Shown here: positions 63,926 to 64,000 of the stretch, one piece after another | Layout of the letters: the number at the start of each line of letters is the position of its first letter | Position numbering within the stretch: position 1 is the first letter of the stretch | Assembly (NCBI GenBank): GCA_949710005.1 | Contig: OX453272.1 | Coordinates: forward strand, 17,166,994 to 17,230,993 | Source of the DNA: Ricordea florida | Taxonomy: Eukaryota; Cnidaria; Anthozoa; Corallimorpharia; Ricordeidae | Length of the DNA stretch: 64,000 nt | Reading direction: 5' to 3' | Made by a program: the position numbers and the translations under genes | The notes under the pieces: generated by a model | What the model was told of the DNA's origin: nothing | Database searches by the model: none | What the model saw: the letters and a program-made list of their open reading frames with translations, nothing else

Positions 63926-64000
63926 TGTTTATCAGTATATACTAAAACAGTGCATAGCGTTCAAAGTACGCTCTGATTGGCTAGTCAAACTCCGAATATC
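63926..64000 (-). repeat. MITE end matching 4349-4420
   Basis: It reads inverted to the copy near the left edge (AGTATATACTAAAACAGTG, CGCTCTGATTGGCTAGTC) and runs off the window. Confidence 0.6.

Overview
The window looks like nuclear DNA of a cnidarian, probably an anthozoan. Host genes are split by spliced introns and carry metazoan families. These include EEF1AKMT1, a MATCAP-like carboxypeptidase, a leucine-rich-repeat gene with one repeat per exon, and a cysteine-rich multi-pass membrane protein of a type I associate with corals. The intergenic and intronic DNA is crowded with palindromic MITEs and decayed BEL/Pao, Ty3/gypsy, LINE and Crypton-like elements. The species assignment is inference from gene and repeat content only.

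The centre of the window (26005-41637, 15.6 kb) is a complete, apparently undamaged Polinton/Maverick, a virus-like DNA transposon. It has 237-bp terminal inverted repeats that differ at one base, and a 5-bp target duplication (GAAGC). It carries fifteen AT-rich open genes with no internal stop or frameshift: protein-primed family B DNA polymerase, retroviral-type integrase, A32/FtsK-like packaging ATPase, a putative double-jelly-roll major capsid protein, a probable minor capsid protein, a row of small membrane or coiled-coil proteins, and two left-end genes (a zinc-ribbon repeat protein and an acidic protein). Polymerase plus integrase would replicate and insert it; capsid, ATPase and membrane proteins would build a particle. 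I find no adenovirus-type cysteine protease, which Polintons usually have. Nearly every gene start is preceded, 22-31 bases upstream, by the same TTTAAAGAT-type box. Several gene ends carry small GC-rich hairpins. The first codons of the polymerase and of the zinc-ribbon gene lie inside the two inverted repeats and start related N-terminal domains.

Layout. 1-1.6 kb: nothing recognised. 1.6-8 kb: a MATCAP-like exon (minus) head-to-head with the five-exon EEF1AKMT1 gene (plus). 8-16.7 kb: MITEs, a foldback element with 19-bp tandem repeats, a broken Ty3/gypsy pol, LINE 3' ends and a RecQ-like fragment. 16.7-45.6 kb: exons of the cysteine-rich multi-pass membrane gene on the minus strand. One of its introns (18287-42088, about 24 kb) holds the BEL/Pao and LINE debris and the Polinton. 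45.9-60 kb: eight exons of an LRR gene on the minus strand, with MITEs, a hAT-type MITE with an 8-bp duplication, and Crypton-like recombinase remnants in its introns. 60-64 kb: more MITEs and no clear gene.
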